Assembly: GCF_017873565.1 (NCBI RefSeq)
Contig: NZ_JAGGKH010000022.1
Location: 1-64,000, forward strand
Direction: 5' to 3'
Length of the DNA: 64,000 nt
Source of the DNA: Lederbergia galactosidilytica
GTDB taxonomy: Bacteria > Bacillota > Bacilli > Bacillales > Bacillaceae_C
The notes under the pieces were generated by a model, which saw only the letters and a list, made by a program, of their open reading frames with translations, did no database searches and was not told the DNA's origin. Every line of letters starts with the position of its first letter. Position 1 is the stretch's first letter. Both the position numbers and the translations under genes were made by a program. Of this stretch, positions 20,333-29,959 are shown piece by piece.

Positions 20333-21790
20333 TTATAATCCCTTTTCTTTTGCTTCATCCCAAAACTGGTCTAGCTGCTTAAGGGTATATGCTTCGAAGC
20401 TTTTCCCACTTTCCCTAACTTTCTTTTCTATGTAAGTAAAGCGGCGGGAAAACTTTTCATTTGTGCTGGCTAGCGCCTCTTCTGGATGTATGTTCAATAG
20501 ACGGGAAACATTCACAACCGCAAATAATAGATCTCCTAATTCCTTTATTTGCTCTTGTTTATCTTCTTTCGCCATCTCAGTCTCGAATTCCTGCAATTCT
20601 TCCTTAACTTTTTCCCAAGCTTCCTGAGCTTCTCCCCAATCAAATCCTACTTTACCTGCCCTTTTTTGATATTCATAAGCTTTGATTAAAGCGGGAAGTC
20701 CTTTTTCGGCTTGATCCAAAATAGAAGCATCTCTATTTTTCTCCATTGCTTTGATTTCGTTCCAATTAGCTGTCACTTCTTCTGCATTTCGTACTGTCAC
20801 ATCCCCAAATACGTGTGGATGACGGCGAACCATTTTGCTTGAGATCGATTCTAGCACATCTTCAATCGAAAACATTCCTTCATCTTCTCCGATTTGAGCA
20901 TGAAGCATAATTTGCAGTAAAACATCGCCAAGTTCTTCAATCATGTTTTCAATATCATCTTGGTCAATAGCGGCTAACAGCTCATAGGCTTCCTCAATCA
21001 GGTATTTCTTCAAAGAAAGATGAGTTTGTTCCTTGTCCCATGGACATCCATTGGGCCCACGTAAATCTGTAATAATATGACGTAAAGTGGAGAATTCTTT
21101 ATAAGCCTGAGCTTGCTCCACAATTGGTGGGACATATAAACTTGTTAGATTGTCCAATGTCATATCATGATCTAATTCATATAGTGGTAGTTTTCTTACT
21201 TTTTCCTCCTTACTGCCTGCAGCCGTCACAAGGAATACTTCATAATCATCCGGATATTTCTCCATAAGTGTGAGCTTGACTTCAGATGCAACAAAAGCAT
21301 CGTATACTTGGCCAATGATTACATGTTGGCGAATTTGAATTTCGTCTCTTTGTAATGATGTCCCGTCTAAAAGCTGAAATCCTTCAATTGGATCTATCTT
21401 AAGAGATGTAAACAAAGGATCCAAAAAGCTTTGTCCTCCTTGAATACGAATCATTATGTCTCTTTCGGGAGCCCATTCTAATAAAAGTTGGACAGTTCTT
21501 TCAGCGACAAGTGGATGACCTGGAACCGCATAGGTAATCGATTCATTTTCCGCTTTATTTAATAGAAACTGAGTAATTTCCTCGTATACCTTAGCAAAAT
21601 CATCATGCTTTTCATAAATATCATCGAATGATTCAAAGCTAAGTCCCTCATCTATCAATTCTGCAACAACGGGATGTTCTTTCGTTCGCAAAAAAAGTAA
21701 TCTCTCTTGCTTTAATAATTTATAAATTCCAAGGGGCAGCTGTTCCAAGCCTCCAGGACCTAAACCGATGACGGTTATTTCTCCATTCAT
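20333..21790 (-). CDS. yabN: YabN: tetrapyrrole-methylase-like/MazG fusion
   Basis: A two-domain, 485-residue protein. The first half (to about 220) has a tetrapyrrole methyltransferase fold (ITVIGLGPGGLEQLPLG). The second half (about 230 on) is a MazG nucleoside triphosphate pyrophosphohydrolase (CPWDKEQTHLSLKKYLIEE, then EELGDVLLQIMLHA, with a second repeat EELQEFE...EIKELGDLLFAVVNV-type). It probably removes aberrant nucleotides; the role of the methylase half is unknown. I start at the ATG at 21790 (GAAGGG upstream), ten bases after the yabM stop. Confidence 0.93.
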   Translation of the reverse strand: MNGEITVIGLGPGGLEQLPLGIYKLLKQERLLFLRTKEHPVVAELIDEGLSFESFDDIYEKHDDFAKVYEEITQFLLNKAENESITYAVPGHPLVAERTVQLLLEWAPERDIMIRIQGGQSFLDPLFTSLKIDPIEGFQLLDGTSLQRDEIQIRQHVIIGQVYDAFVASEVKLTLMEKYPDDYEVFLVTAAGSKEEKVRKLPLYELDHDMTLDNLTSLYVPPIVEQAQAYKEFSTLRHIITDLRGPNGCPWDKEQTHLSLKKYLIEEAYELLAAIDQDDIENMIEELGDVLLQIMLHAQIGEDEGMFSIEDVLESISSKMVRRHPHVFGDVTVRNAEEVTANWNEIKAMEKNRDASILDQAEKGLPALIKAYEYQKRAGKVGFDWGEAQEAWEKVKEELQEFETEMAKEDKQEQIKELGDLLFAVVNVSRLLNIHPEEALASTNEKFSRRFTYIEKKVRESGKSFEAYTLKQLDQFWDEAKEKGL

Positions 21791-21800
21791 TCTACCCTTC

Positions 21801-23387
21801 TCACTTTCTGTTCGAATTAAGACGATTGAGCTTACTACTAAAAGGGAAAAAGGCAAGCTCTTCCTCTGTAAGACACCCACTTTTTAAAATAATCAATAAA
21901 TAGACACACGCTCCCAAGATTACACTGGATAAAGAGAGGATCGCACTATAAATGCGGCCATCTCCTAAAAAGGAAAACAAAAATAACCATGCTTGCAAAA
22001 CAATAGTCATTGCTAGTGCAGCCAAACAAACATTAGGAAGGATTTTCTTGATTGTTGCCAACAGCGAAACCCGCTTATGCAACTGCCGAATAAAGAGGGT
22101 AGCCATAACAGCTAAACCGATGACTGTTGATAGAGAAGCACCCATTGTTCCTAATAATGATACCCCTATATAATTGCCGATTATTTTAATGCCTAGTCCC
22201 AGTAAAATATATTTTACTACAACCAATACATAACCTAATGCTTGTAAAATTCCTGTACAAATTAAAATCAAAGAGCTAAATAAAATAGCAATAGCTAAAA
22301 CAGACAACACTCCAGAACCTTGATCATTCGCAAATAACATTATATTGGTTGGCTTAATAATATTTATAAGCCCCATAGTCGCTCCAATCGCGACCACAAG
22401 TGTTATTTTCAATGCACTAGCTGTTCTTATTTGAATAGTGGCTTCATCACCTTTTATCCAAGCAGCTGTTACAATCGGCACGAGGGCTAGTGAAAATGAG
22501 GATGCGACAACCGTTCCTAATTGAATGAGCGGTTGTCCACGGTCAAAGATTCCCTTTAATGCTTTAGCCTTTTCTATTTCTATCCCTGAGCTTGTCAATA
22601 TTGAATATATACTAAAGGAATCAACAAATTGAAATAAAATAAGCACTAATCCACTAAGACAAAAAACAGCCCCATGAACAAGAACGATTTGTGCAGTTGT
22701 ATAAAACTTTTTCCAGGATAGGCCCTTCATAAATAATAAAGAGAACATTTTTCTTTTAAGCATATAGCCGAGGAGAATCCCTACTCCAATCGTTCCACCA
22801 ATAAAGGAGCCTGCAATTGCACCAGTCCCAACATCATATAGCGAATATCCTTGTCTGGTTAAAATTATAGCCGCTCCCATAATAATGAACACTCTAACTG
22901 TTTGCTCTACCACTTGGCTAGTTGCAGTCGGAAGCATATCACCTGTACTTTGAAAATATCCTCGACTTATCGATAAAAATGGCAACAGTAAAAACATAAA
23001 AGCTGTCATCTTAATTAAAGTGGTTAATTGCGCGTCCCCCATCCATTGGGCAATCAGGGAAGCACCAAAGAAAAAGCAACAAAATAAGCTGATCCCCACA
23101 ATAAGAAGTGTAATCAAAGCTGCTTGCATGCGATGGGCTAAGTATTCCCGCTTTCCAGTTCCATCCTCAGCAGCCAACTTAGAAATAATCACCGGAAATC
23201 CGGATGTAGCCAAAATCATTCCGACCCCGTAGATAGGGTACACTTGCTGATAGATATAGAAGCCAATATCACCAACGATATTTTGATATGGGACTCGATA
23301 TACAGCACTTAAAATTTTTACAATAAAAGCAGCGATTGTTAATATAAACGCGCCCTTCATATATTGATTGTTTGTTTGTAGAGACAA
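21801..23387 (-). CDS. yabM: MOP-superfamily flippase-like membrane protein YabM
   Basis: A 528-residue protein with about fourteen hydrophobic helices, of the SpoVB/MurJ-like polysaccharide transporter family (early motif AVYRVPYQNIVGDIGFYIYQQVYPIYG). Family members flip lipid-linked sugars. YabM may act on peptidoglycan or other envelope precursors, but its substrate is not established here. The chosen start is TTG at 23387 with AAAGGCG about ten bases upstream; an ATG nine codons later lacks a ribosome-binding site. It lies directly ahead of yabN and follows spoVT after a terminator. Confidence 0.9.
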   Translation of the reverse strand: MSLQTNNQYMKGAFILTIAAFIVKILSAVYRVPYQNIVGDIGFYIYQQVYPIYGVGMILATSGFPVIISKLAAEDGTGKREYLAHRMQAALITLLIVGISLFCCFFFGASLIAQWMGDAQLTTLIKMTAFMFLLLPFLSISRGYFQSTGDMLPTATSQVVEQTVRVFIIMGAAIILTRQGYSLYDVGTGAIAGSFIGGTIGVGILLGYMLKRKMFSLLFMKGLSWKKFYTTAQIVLVHGAVFCLSGLVLILFQFVDSFSIYSILTSSGIEIEKAKALKGIFDRGQPLIQLGTVVASSFSLALVPIVTAAWIKGDEATIQIRTASALKITLVVAIGATMGLINIIKPTNIMLFANDQGSGVLSVLAIAILFSSLILICTGILQALGYVLVVVKYILLGLGIKIIGNYIGVSLLGTMGASLSTVIGLAVMATLFIRQLHKRVSLLATIKKILPNVCLAALAMTIVLQAWLFLFSFLGDGRIYSAILSLSSVILGACVYLLIILKSGCLTEEELAFFPFSSKLNRLNSNRK

Positions 23388-23473
23388 TAGCTGTTCTCGC
23401 CTTTCGCTAATCCTTAGAATAACAAGTATTATACCATGTTTTCAATTCATTCTTAATTTGCAACATAACAAAA

Positions 23474-23497
23474 ACCCGAGCATAATTTCACTCGGGT
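23474..23497 (-). terminator. spoVT terminator
   Basis: A seven-base stem (ACCCGAG / CTCGGGT) with a ten-base loop and TTTTTG after it on the minus strand, just downstream of spoVT. Confidence 0.85.
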
Positions 23498-23541
23498 TAT
23501 CCGTGATTCAAAAATAAATTATTTATCAAAAAATTATTCCT

Positions 23542-24078
23542 TTATGACTCCATCTGTCTGGCAAGGAAGCTCGCCGCTGTTTCAGCAGATTTGTGTTCAA
23601 TTTCACCAATGGTGCGGTCTTTAGAAAAAATGACAACAGCCCCAATCGGATCACCACTCGCAATTATTGGCGACACAGCATAAGAAGTCAATTCTTCTTG
23701 ATTCCCTTCCACTAAAATTGTATTACCAGCATTTTTTTCAATTCGGGAAGTTCGATCTGCCATTGACCTTTCAATTACTTCACCATTATGTTTATTCATG
23801 TATTCCTTTTTAGAAGTCCCTGCTACAGCAATGACGCCATCGCGGTCGCAAATTAAAATGGAACTACCTAAGCTTTCAAATAAGGCTTCTGCATATTCCT
23901 TAGCAAAATCCCCGAGTTCACTAATAGGTGAATATTTCTTTAAGATAACTTCGCCGTCCCGATCCACAAAAATCTCAAGTGGATCTCCCTCACGGATTCT
24001 TAAAGTTCTACGGATTTCTTTTGGGATAACCACCCTTCCCAAATCATCGATTCGACGAACGATTCCAGTTGCTTTCAT
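23542..24078 (-). CDS. spoVT: Stage V sporulation regulator SpoVT
   Basis: SpoVT modulates sigma-G-dependent genes in the forespore. The 178 residues comprise an AbrB-type swapped-hairpin DNA-binding domain (MKATGIVRRIDDLGRVVIPKE, residues 1-50) and a GAF-like C-terminal domain (about 60-178). Length equals B. subtilis SpoVT. The ATG at 24078 is the family start, with GAGG nine bases upstream; the frame extends 26 codons further without support. It is a paralogue of AbrB at 46.2 kb. Confidence 0.97.
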   Translation of the reverse strand: MKATGIVRRIDDLGRVVIPKEIRRTLRIREGDPLEIFVDRDGEVILKKYSPISELGDFAKEYAEALFESLGSSILICDRDGVIAVAGTSKKEYMNKHNGEVIERSMADRTSRIEKNAGNTILVEGNQEELTSYAVSPIIASGDPIGAVVIFSKDRTIGEIEHKSAETAASFLARQMES

Positions 24079-24369
24079 CTTAAGCTGCCTCACTTTCATC
24101 TGATGATTTCCAAAGACACTAACCCCTAAAAAACACGGTTGGAAAATCTTTACCAAATAAGGAAGTGTCTCTGCTATTTAGCTTTCATTTCCATCGGTTG
24201 TTAAATTTAGTATCTTTCAGATGAAAAGTTCTATTCATAAATTCACTTATTTTTTTAACAGGGTTCGCAAAAAGCCTTGATTTAATTATTAAACCTCGGT
24301 AGCCACAATATATTTCCATCCAAAATACTTATCAAAACAAGTACCAGCCTTTTCATTTTAGCTTGCATA

Positions 24370-24476
24370 GACGGTAGGATCGGGGGCAAATAACCTTGAA
24401 CCTATCAAGGGAAAATTGCCCTTTCAAGATTTAAGAACATTTGCCTGTCGCCCCTTGGCAGCCGTCTTTTACCATT
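24370..24476. repeat. Long-hairpin repeat (CAAATAACC...GAACATTTGC type)
   Basis: Nested inverted repeats: outer GACGG/CCGTC, then GGGGC/GCCCC, then AAGGG/CCCTT at the centre. The arms carry GGCAAATAACC on the left and GAACATTTGCCTGTCGCCCC on the right. The same arms with different central stems occur at 51.1-51.4 kb, and in the opposite orientation at 28.4 and 55.4 kb. Confidence 0.85.
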
Positions 24477-24571
24477 CATAGTTTCCTTTATCTCAGACCA
24501 GCAGGATTCGAGTCTGAACGGTGTTGCACTAGATAGCGCATCCTTAGCCGTTCATCCTTACAAGACTCAAC
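24477..24571. repeat. Partial repeat unit with nested GAACGG/CCGTTC hairpin
   Basis: It begins with the GTTTCCTTTATCTCAG segment shared with the elements at 17.6 and 51.5 kb. It continues into CTGAACGGTGTTGC...GCGCATCCTTAGCCGTTCATCC, a diverged copy of the hairpin at 17667-17711 and 38238-38283. Confidence 0.7.
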
Positions 24572-24903
24572 TTTGTACGCAGCTGAACAGTCGCCTTCGC
24601 TTTTCTTTTGTCTAGCTTCGGCTCCTACCTGCTAGCAAACTTTCAGTGCCTTCCTATGATAAGTCAACATCGGCTCATGCTTCGCCGTGTTTCCTTTATC
24701 TCGTCAGGCCCTTAGAAAGTTTGTACGCAGCTGAACAGTCGCCTTCGCTTTTCTTTTGTCTAGCTTCGGCTCCTACCTGCTAGCAAACTTTCAGTGCCTT
24801 CCTATGATAAGTCAACATCGGCTCATGCTTCGCCGTGTTTCCTTTATCTCGTCAGGCCCTTAGAAAGTTTGTACGCAGCTGAACAGTCGCCTTCGCTTTT
24901 CTT
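24572..24903. repeat. 148-base tandem duplication ending at the mfd stop
   Basis: Two full 148-base copies begin at 24572 and 24720, and a third partial copy at 24868 runs to the mfd stop codon. The copies appear identical by eye, implying recent duplication. Each contains GCTAGCAAACTTTCAGTGCC and GAAAGTTTGTACGCAGCTG arms, which can pair. No gene is encoded in the 823 bases between spoVT and mfd, which are filled by these repeats. Confidence 0.92.
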
Positions 24904-27900
24904 ACTTCTTCGCTGTTTTTAGGTCTCGCATCATTTTTTTGACCATTTCTAGCCATTCTTGCTGAGGCATTTTGCCAATTTGGATGGTAATTTTTAATTG
25001 GGAACCATCCATCCCAAGGCCAACTTTTCTTCCGAATTGACTACAGATTTTAAACACTTTTGATCCATCGGTTTCACCTGTACCAATCTCCGACATATGG
25101 ATAGTGATTTCAGACTTGGATTGTTTGATTGACTCTAATTTGGCTTCTTTGGCATAAACTTTAATTTCAGCTACAGTAAATAATAGCTCTACCTGCTCCG
25201 GATAATCGCCAAAACGGTCAATCATTTCTTCTTGCAGTTCTCCAAGTTCTTCCAGTGTCTCAATATTTCGGAATCGCTTGTACATTTCAATCTTCTGACG
25301 TCCATCTTTTATATAAGCATCGGGAATATAAGCATCTAATTCTAATTCTACCTCAAACGCAGGCGGCTCTTGTTGATTCATTTCACCTTTACGTTCGTCA
25401 ATTGCTTCTTTCAGCATTTGCGAGTACAAGTCAAAACCGACAGAATCAATAAAGCCGTGTTGCTGTGCTCCTAACAGATTTCCAGCTCCTCGGATTGATA
25501 AATCTCGCATAGCAATCTTAAAGCCCGAACCTAATTCAGTAAACTCTTTAATCGATTGTAATCTTTTTTCGGCAACCTCTGTCAATACCTTATTTCTTCT
25601 ATACGTAAAATACGCATAAGCCACACGATTTGAGCGTCCAACCCGTCCACGTAATTGATAGAGCTGAGAAAGTCCCATCCGATCAGCATCATGGACAATT
25701 AAAGTATTTACATTCGGTATATCAACACCTGTTTCAATAATTGTCGTTGTGACTAATACATCAAATTCTCCGTCAAGGAAGCTAAGGATAACAGATTCTA
25801 ATTCTGTCTCTGTCATTTGTCCATGTGCATAGGCCACCCTTGCGTCAGGTACTAATAATGAAACTTCTTCCGCCATTCTCTCAATATCCTCAACTCGATT
25901 ATATAAGAAATAGACTTGGCCACCTCTGGCAAGTTCCCGTTCTATCGACTCTTTCACTAGAGAGCCATTATATTCCATTACAAAGGTTTGGATCGGGAAG
26001 CGGTTTTCCGGCGGTGTTTCAATAACAGATAAATCTCGTACTCCTAGCATTGACATATGCAAAGTTCTTGGAATCGGAGTTGCTGTTAAAGTTAAAACGT
26101 CAATATTGGCTTTTAGCTGTTTCAGCTTTTCCTTATGGGTAACACCAAACCGTTGTTCTTCATCGACAATTAATAAACCTAAGTCAGCGAATTGAATATC
26201 TTTAGATAAAAGGCGGTGTGTGCCGATCACAATATCCACCGTTCCGTTTTTTAACCCTTTCGATGTTTCCGTTTGTTGCTTTCTTGTACGAAAGCGACTA
26301 AGCAAACTAATATTGATAGGATAATCTTGAAATCTTTCTTTTACTGTTTCAAAGTGTTGCTGAGCTAATATTGTTGTTGGTACAAGGAAAGCGACCTGTT
26401 TTCCATCCATAATTGCCTTAAAAGCAGCTCGAATTGCCACTTCTGTTTTTCCATATCCAACATCCCCACATAAAAGTCGATCCATCGGTCTTTCACGTTC
26501 CATATCTCGCTTAATCTCCATAATGGAACGGAGCTGATCTTCTGTCTCTTGATATGGGAAAGATGTTTCTAATTCCCTTTGCATATCACCATCCGGCGAA
26601 AAGGCATAACCTTTAGCCGCTTCTCTCTCCGCATACAATTTAATTAGATCATCTGCAATATCTTTAACAGATGTTTCCACTTTCTTTTTTACACGTTTCC
26701 AGTCACTGCCGCCTAATTTATAAATTTTAGGATCTTTTCCCTCAGAGGCAACATATTTTTGCACCAAATCTATTTGTTCAACAGGTACATATAATTTGTC
26801 ACTACCTTGATATCTTAAGTGCAAATAATCTTTATGGACTCCATTAATTACAAGTGTTTCTATGCCGAGGTATTTCCCGATCCCATGGTTAACATGAACG
26901 ATATAATCGCCCACTTGCAATTCGGAATAGCTCTTAATCCGTTCTGCATTTGATAACTTTTGCTTTCTTTTTACTTTTCTTGTCTTTTTATTAAAGATTT
27001 CTTCTTCCGTAATGACAGCCATTTTGGATCCTTGTAATTCAAAGCCTGTAGTAAGGGATCCCTTCATAATTTGAATCCCGGGACCAGTTGATAGTGGCTT
27101 CTTCACAACGGCTGCCTCAATTTCATAATCCTCTAAAACTGAATGTAATTTATTAGCCCGCTCTTCATTAGGGGCTAAAAAAACAACGGAATATTGGTTT
27201 TTATGCCAACGGTCCACTTCCCCCTTTAATAAATGCATCTGACCATGAAAATTTTGCATCGGTTTACAAGAGATATTGGAAATGTTCTGTGGATTCGTGT
27301 TAGCTATATGCCGCAAAAACATCGACAAGTAAATTTTCGGTAGTGAGCGATTTGCCGTCAGTAACTCTGAAAACTGTAGGGATACAGGGACATCATGCAC
27401 CATTTCTCCCTGTTCCAATAATGATGTATACCACTCGGCCTCTTCTTTTTCCAATCTTTCATTCATCTCTTGTATGCGACTCATCTCATCAAGGATAAGT
27501 AAGCCATTACTAGAAAGATAATCTAGTAAACTTGCTGCAGGGTCATATTCAAAAGATAAATATTTGAAAAATTGCTCTGGTTTCTGACCATTTCGTAATT
27601 GTTCCAGGTCATACCCAATCTTCTCTGCCATTTTGGCTTTTGCATCTTGGCTTCTTAATTTTTTCAATGAGTTCGCAAGTGCGGCCTCCAATTTAGTGGC
27701 AATAACCTTTAAACGTTCCTGATCTACAGGTGATTCTGTAGCTGGACCAATCAAAACTTCTTCTCTTTTTTCTTTTGAACGTTGATCTTCTAAAGAAAAC
27801 GTTCGAATAGAATCTACTTCTGTATCAAATAATTCAATTCGTATAGGATCTGTTTCAGTTAAGGGATAGATATCGATTATTCCCCCACGCATACTAAATT

Positions 27901-28417
27901 CTCCTGGGGCACTGACCATATCTGTCCGTTGATATCCCATTTCCACAAACCGGAGGATTTCTTCCTCTACATTTACCTCTCCTCCAACCTTAATGGACAA
28001 AAGATGCTTTTTCCATTCCGTCGGTGTAGGCAAAATTCTCCTTACCCCTGCAACAGGCACAACGAAAACCCCGGGTTGCCCGGAAGCCATATAATTAAGT
28101 GTCTCAATTCGTTGTGCACGCAATTCTGGGCTGGCTATGCCAATCTCCGCAGCAATTAGTTCATTTGCTGGATAAAGAAATAAACGGTCTTCATCCATCA
28201 ATTGCTGCAAATCTTCGTAAATCTTCTGAGCTTGCAGTAGATTATGAGTAACAACAATAATTGACTTTTCAGTTTTCTTGGCAATAGATGCAATGACTAC
28301 AGACCTTGCAGAACCCGTTAATCCTGAAACCAACTGTTCATCTAAGTGCTCATCTATTCCAGATAAAATCGATTGTATTTCCGTTTGTTGTGTAATTAAA
28401 TTTGTTAATGCTTCCAT
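24902..28417 (-). CDS. mfd: Transcription-repair coupling factor Mfd
   Basis: Mfd removes RNA polymerase stalled at lesions and recruits UvrA. The 1171 residues (1177 in B. subtilis) include an N-terminal UvrB-like module, the RNA polymerase-interacting domain (VGDYIVHVNHGIGKYLGIETL, near 500), and an SF2 translocase with GDVGYGKTEVA (about 653) and DEEQRFG. Helicase motifs such as TLTATPIPRTLHMSM and QLRGRVGRSN follow, then a TRCF C-terminal domain. The ATG has AAAGGAG. The stop codon lies within the edge of a tandem intergenic repeat, with no ordinary terminator. Confidence 0.98.
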   Translation of the reverse strand: MEALTNLITQQTEIQSILSGIDEHLDEQLVSGLTGSARSVVIASIAKKTEKSIIVVTHNLLQAQKIYEDLQQLMDEDRLFLYPANELIAAEIGIASPELRAQRIETLNYMASGQPGVFVVPVAGVRRILPTPTEWKKHLLSIKVGGEVNVEEEILRFVEMGYQRTDMVSAPGEFSMRGGIIDIYPLTETDPIRIELFDTEVDSIRTFSLEDQRSKEKREEVLIGPATESPVDQERLKVIATKLEAALANSLKKLRSQDAKAKMAEKIGYDLEQLRNGQKPEQFFKYLSFEYDPAASLLDYLSSNGLLILDEMSRIQEMNERLEKEEAEWYTSLLEQGEMVHDVPVSLQFSELLTANRSLPKIYLSMFLRHIANTNPQNISNISCKPMQNFHGQMHLLKGEVDRWHKNQYSVVFLAPNEERANKLHSVLEDYEIEAAVVKKPLSTGPGIQIMKGSLTTGFELQGSKMAVITEEEIFNKKTRKVKRKQKLSNAERIKSYSELQVGDYIVHVNHGIGKYLGIETLVINGVHKDYLHLRYQGSDKLYVPVEQIDLVQKYVASEGKDPKIYKLGGSDWKRVKKKVETSVKDIADDLIKLYAEREAAKGYAFSPDGDMQRELETSFPYQETEDQLRSIMEIKRDMERERPMDRLLCGDVGYGKTEVAIRAAFKAIMDGKQVAFLVPTTILAQQHFETVKERFQDYPINISLLSRFRTRKQQTETSKGLKNGTVDIVIGTHRLLSKDIQFADLGLLIVDEEQRFGVTHKEKLKQLKANIDVLTLTATPIPRTLHMSMLGVRDLSVIETPPENRFPIQTFVMEYNGSLVKESIERELARGGQVYFLYNRVEDIERMAEEVSLLVPDARVAYAHGQMTETELESVILSFLDGEFDVLVTTTIIETGVDIPNVNTLIVHDADRMGLSQLYQLRGRVGRSNRVAYAYFTYRRNKVLTEVAEKRLQSIKEFTELGSGFKIAMRDLSIRGAGNLLGAQQHGFIDSVGFDLYSQMLKEAIDERKGEMNQQEPPAFEVELELDAYIPDAYIKDGRQKIEMYKRFRNIETLEELGELQEEMIDRFGDYPEQVELLFTVAEIKVYAKEAKLESIKQSKSEITIHMSEIGTGETDGSKVFKICSQFGRKVGLGMDGSQLKITIQIGKMPQQEWLEMVKKMMRDLKTAKK

Positions 28418-28439
28418 GACTTACTCCTTTTTTCAAAAG

Positions 28440-28560
28440 CTTTGAACAAAAGCGCAAGGCGCCTACCTAACGGCAACAAGCAAATATTCAAAATCTATAT
28501 AAAGCCAATTTGACTATTTTAGATCAAGTTATTTGGCCTAAGCGGTTGGCCCCGAAGTTG
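28440..28560. repeat. Diverged long-hairpin repeat, inverted orientation
   Basis: It carries AACAAGCAAATATTC on the left and AAGTTATTTGGCC on the right, the reverse complements of the GAACATTTGCTTGT and CAAATAACC arms seen at 24.4 and 51.2 kb. The AAAATCTA...TTTTAGAT pair forms the central stem. It lies between fin and mfd, upstream of mfd. Confidence 0.6.
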
Positions 28561-28767
28561 GATGACGATCTTTCCTATCAGAATTTATCCACAAGCTAAG
28601 GTTTTATAGTTTCTTAAAGCACAGGCAAAGCCCAAGTGCCCGTATGACATACAAAGAATAAACGGCTAAAGACGCCACTTCATTGGTAACACCGTTCTAA
28701 CCAACTTTCTGTTGACCCTAACTCGCTAACAGAAAAATGCTTTGGATGTTACTCCAAAGCGTTTAAA

Positions 28768-28900
28768 GGATGTTCAAAAAGTCCTTAAAATGATGGTCTA
28801 TCGTTTTAATTCTACGGAGCATGTAGGATCCTAAACCTCCATGGCTAAGACAGTAGCAGCCTTAGCCAACTTGGTCCTCATATCTTCCTCTTTGAACATG
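28768..28900. repeat. MITE-like element with GGATGTTCAAA ends (copy 1)
   Basis: It starts GGATGTTCAAAAAGTCC and ends CCTCTTTGAACATG, imperfect inverted termini. Its reverse complement matches the element at 58251-58418 over ATGTTCAAAGAGGA, AGGACCA, TTGGC and ATGCTCC segments. It encodes no protein and lies just downstream of fin. Confidence 0.75.
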
Positions 28901-28904
28901 CGCT

Positions 28905-29135
28905 TTAATGAATAAAAAAGTCATATTGATGCAAATCGGGATTTTCTTCAAAAGCTCCTTGGCAATTCTCACAAATCGTTTGGATTTGTATATCGCCGTT
29001 CCCTCTATAAGTTATCATTTCTTCTTTTTCATTTTCCTTCAATTGATGAATGCCCAATTCTTCCTCAGTTAGCAATCCACCATCAATTTCGCCTACCTTT
29101 GTTGCACAATGACGGCAAAAATAATGAACTCGCAT
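28905..29135 (-). CDS. fin: Anti-sigma-F factor Fin
   Basis: Fin (YabK) is a small zinc protein that blocks sigma-F from RNA polymerase and aids the sigma-F to sigma-G switch in the forespore. The 76-residue protein has two CxxC pairs: CRHC near residue 8 and CENC near 54. The start is ATG at 29135 (MRVHYFCRHC), with AAGGAGG nine bases upstream; the longer frame to 29168 would begin inside the promoter region. A sigma-F/G-type promoter lies immediately upstream, between pth and fin. Confidence 0.94.
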   Translation of the reverse strand: MRVHYFCRHCATKVGEIDGGLLTEEELGIHQLKENEKEEMITYRGNGDIQIQTICENCQGAFEENPDLHQYDFFIH

Positions 29136-29169
29136 GATCTCGAGCCTCCTTACAAACAATCGGTTCATA

Positions 29170-29199
29170 TAGTATGAACAAGTTTATAAGGAGTTATTC
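29170..29199 (-). promoter_or_regulatory. Forespore (sigma-G/F) promoter of fin
   Basis: The minus strand reads GAATA, an 18-base spacer, then CATACTA. This matches the sigma-G consensus (GHATR and CATNHTA) at the right spacing, 35 bases before the fin ATG. Confidence 0.8.
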
Positions 29200-29202
29200 A
29201 CA

Positions 29203-29763
29203 TTAGGCATTAAATTGATTCATAACTTCCAGAAATGGCTTTTCAAACCAAGCCTCACAGGCGTCTGTACATTTATCGATGACCATCTTCATGTCTCGCC
29301 ATTCCTCTTTAGAGAACTTTCCTAGTACATAATCTGGTACAGTCATTCCTACTGGTGGCCGATTAATCCCTACACGAATACGATTAAACTCTTGTGACCC
29401 TAAATGGGCAATCATTGATTTTATTCCATTGTGGCCACCAGCACTTCCCTTTTGTCTTAGGCGGATCTTCCCTACTGGCAAATCTAAATCATCATAAATC
29501 ACTAATAAATCTTCTTGCTTTATTTCAAAGTAATCCATCATAGGGCGGATACAGTCTCCCGATAAATTCATATAGGTGAGAGGTTTTACAATAAGGATTT
29601 TTTCCCCATTATGATGAATTATAGAATACAAACCATTAAATTTTGTCTTTGTTAAAGGAACCCCATTTCGATCAGCTAAGCAGTCTACTACTTCAAAGCC
29701 AATATTGTGCCTTGTTTGATTATATGATCGACCTGGATTTCCTAATCCAGCAATTAATTTCAT
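29203..29763 (-). CDS. pth: Peptidyl-tRNA hydrolase
   Basis: Pth recycles peptidyl-tRNA dropped from ribosomes; the B. subtilis gene is also called spoVC. The 186 residues contain GLGNPGRSYNQTRHNIGFEVVD (shown in part: GNPG, catalytic His in TRHNIGF), the Asp-bearing YDDLDLPVG, and GSAGGHNGIKS. Length is typical. It lies between ctc and fin as in B. subtilis. Confidence 0.97.
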   Translation of the reverse strand: MKLIAGLGNPGRSYNQTRHNIGFEVVDCLADRNGVPLTKTKFNGLYSIIHHNGEKILIVKPLTYMNLSGDCIRPMMDYFEIKQEDLLVIYDDLDLPVGKIRLRQKGSAGGHNGIKSMIAHLGSQEFNRIRVGINRPPVGMTVPDYVLGKFSKEEWRDMKMVIDKCTDACEAWFEKPFLEVMNQFNA

Positions 29764-29872
29764 TATCTATACACTCCAATATATCACCATGGCCATTCCC
29801 TTTATTATACAGGAAAGCCTCCCTTAAAAGAACTGCCATTTTCAATTCATATTAAATGAGCACAGAGACAAA

Positions 29873-29895
29873 GCGCAGCCTTGCTTCGGCTGCGC
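29873..29895 (-). terminator. ctc terminator
   Basis: A perfect eight-base stem (GCGCAGCC / GGCTGCGC) with a seven-base loop, followed by TTTGTCTCT on the minus strand. It lies between ctc and pth. Confidence 0.8.
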
Positions 29896-29959
29896 AATCT
29901 CACTCTTATATGACTAATGTCCAGTTTATCTAAAAGATATCCCTGGTTGTACTCTTCTA

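Noticed and set aside
24370-24903. CRISPR-like array
   Set aside because: Units are long (about 148 bases), contiguous and self-complementary, with no unique spacers and no cas genes.
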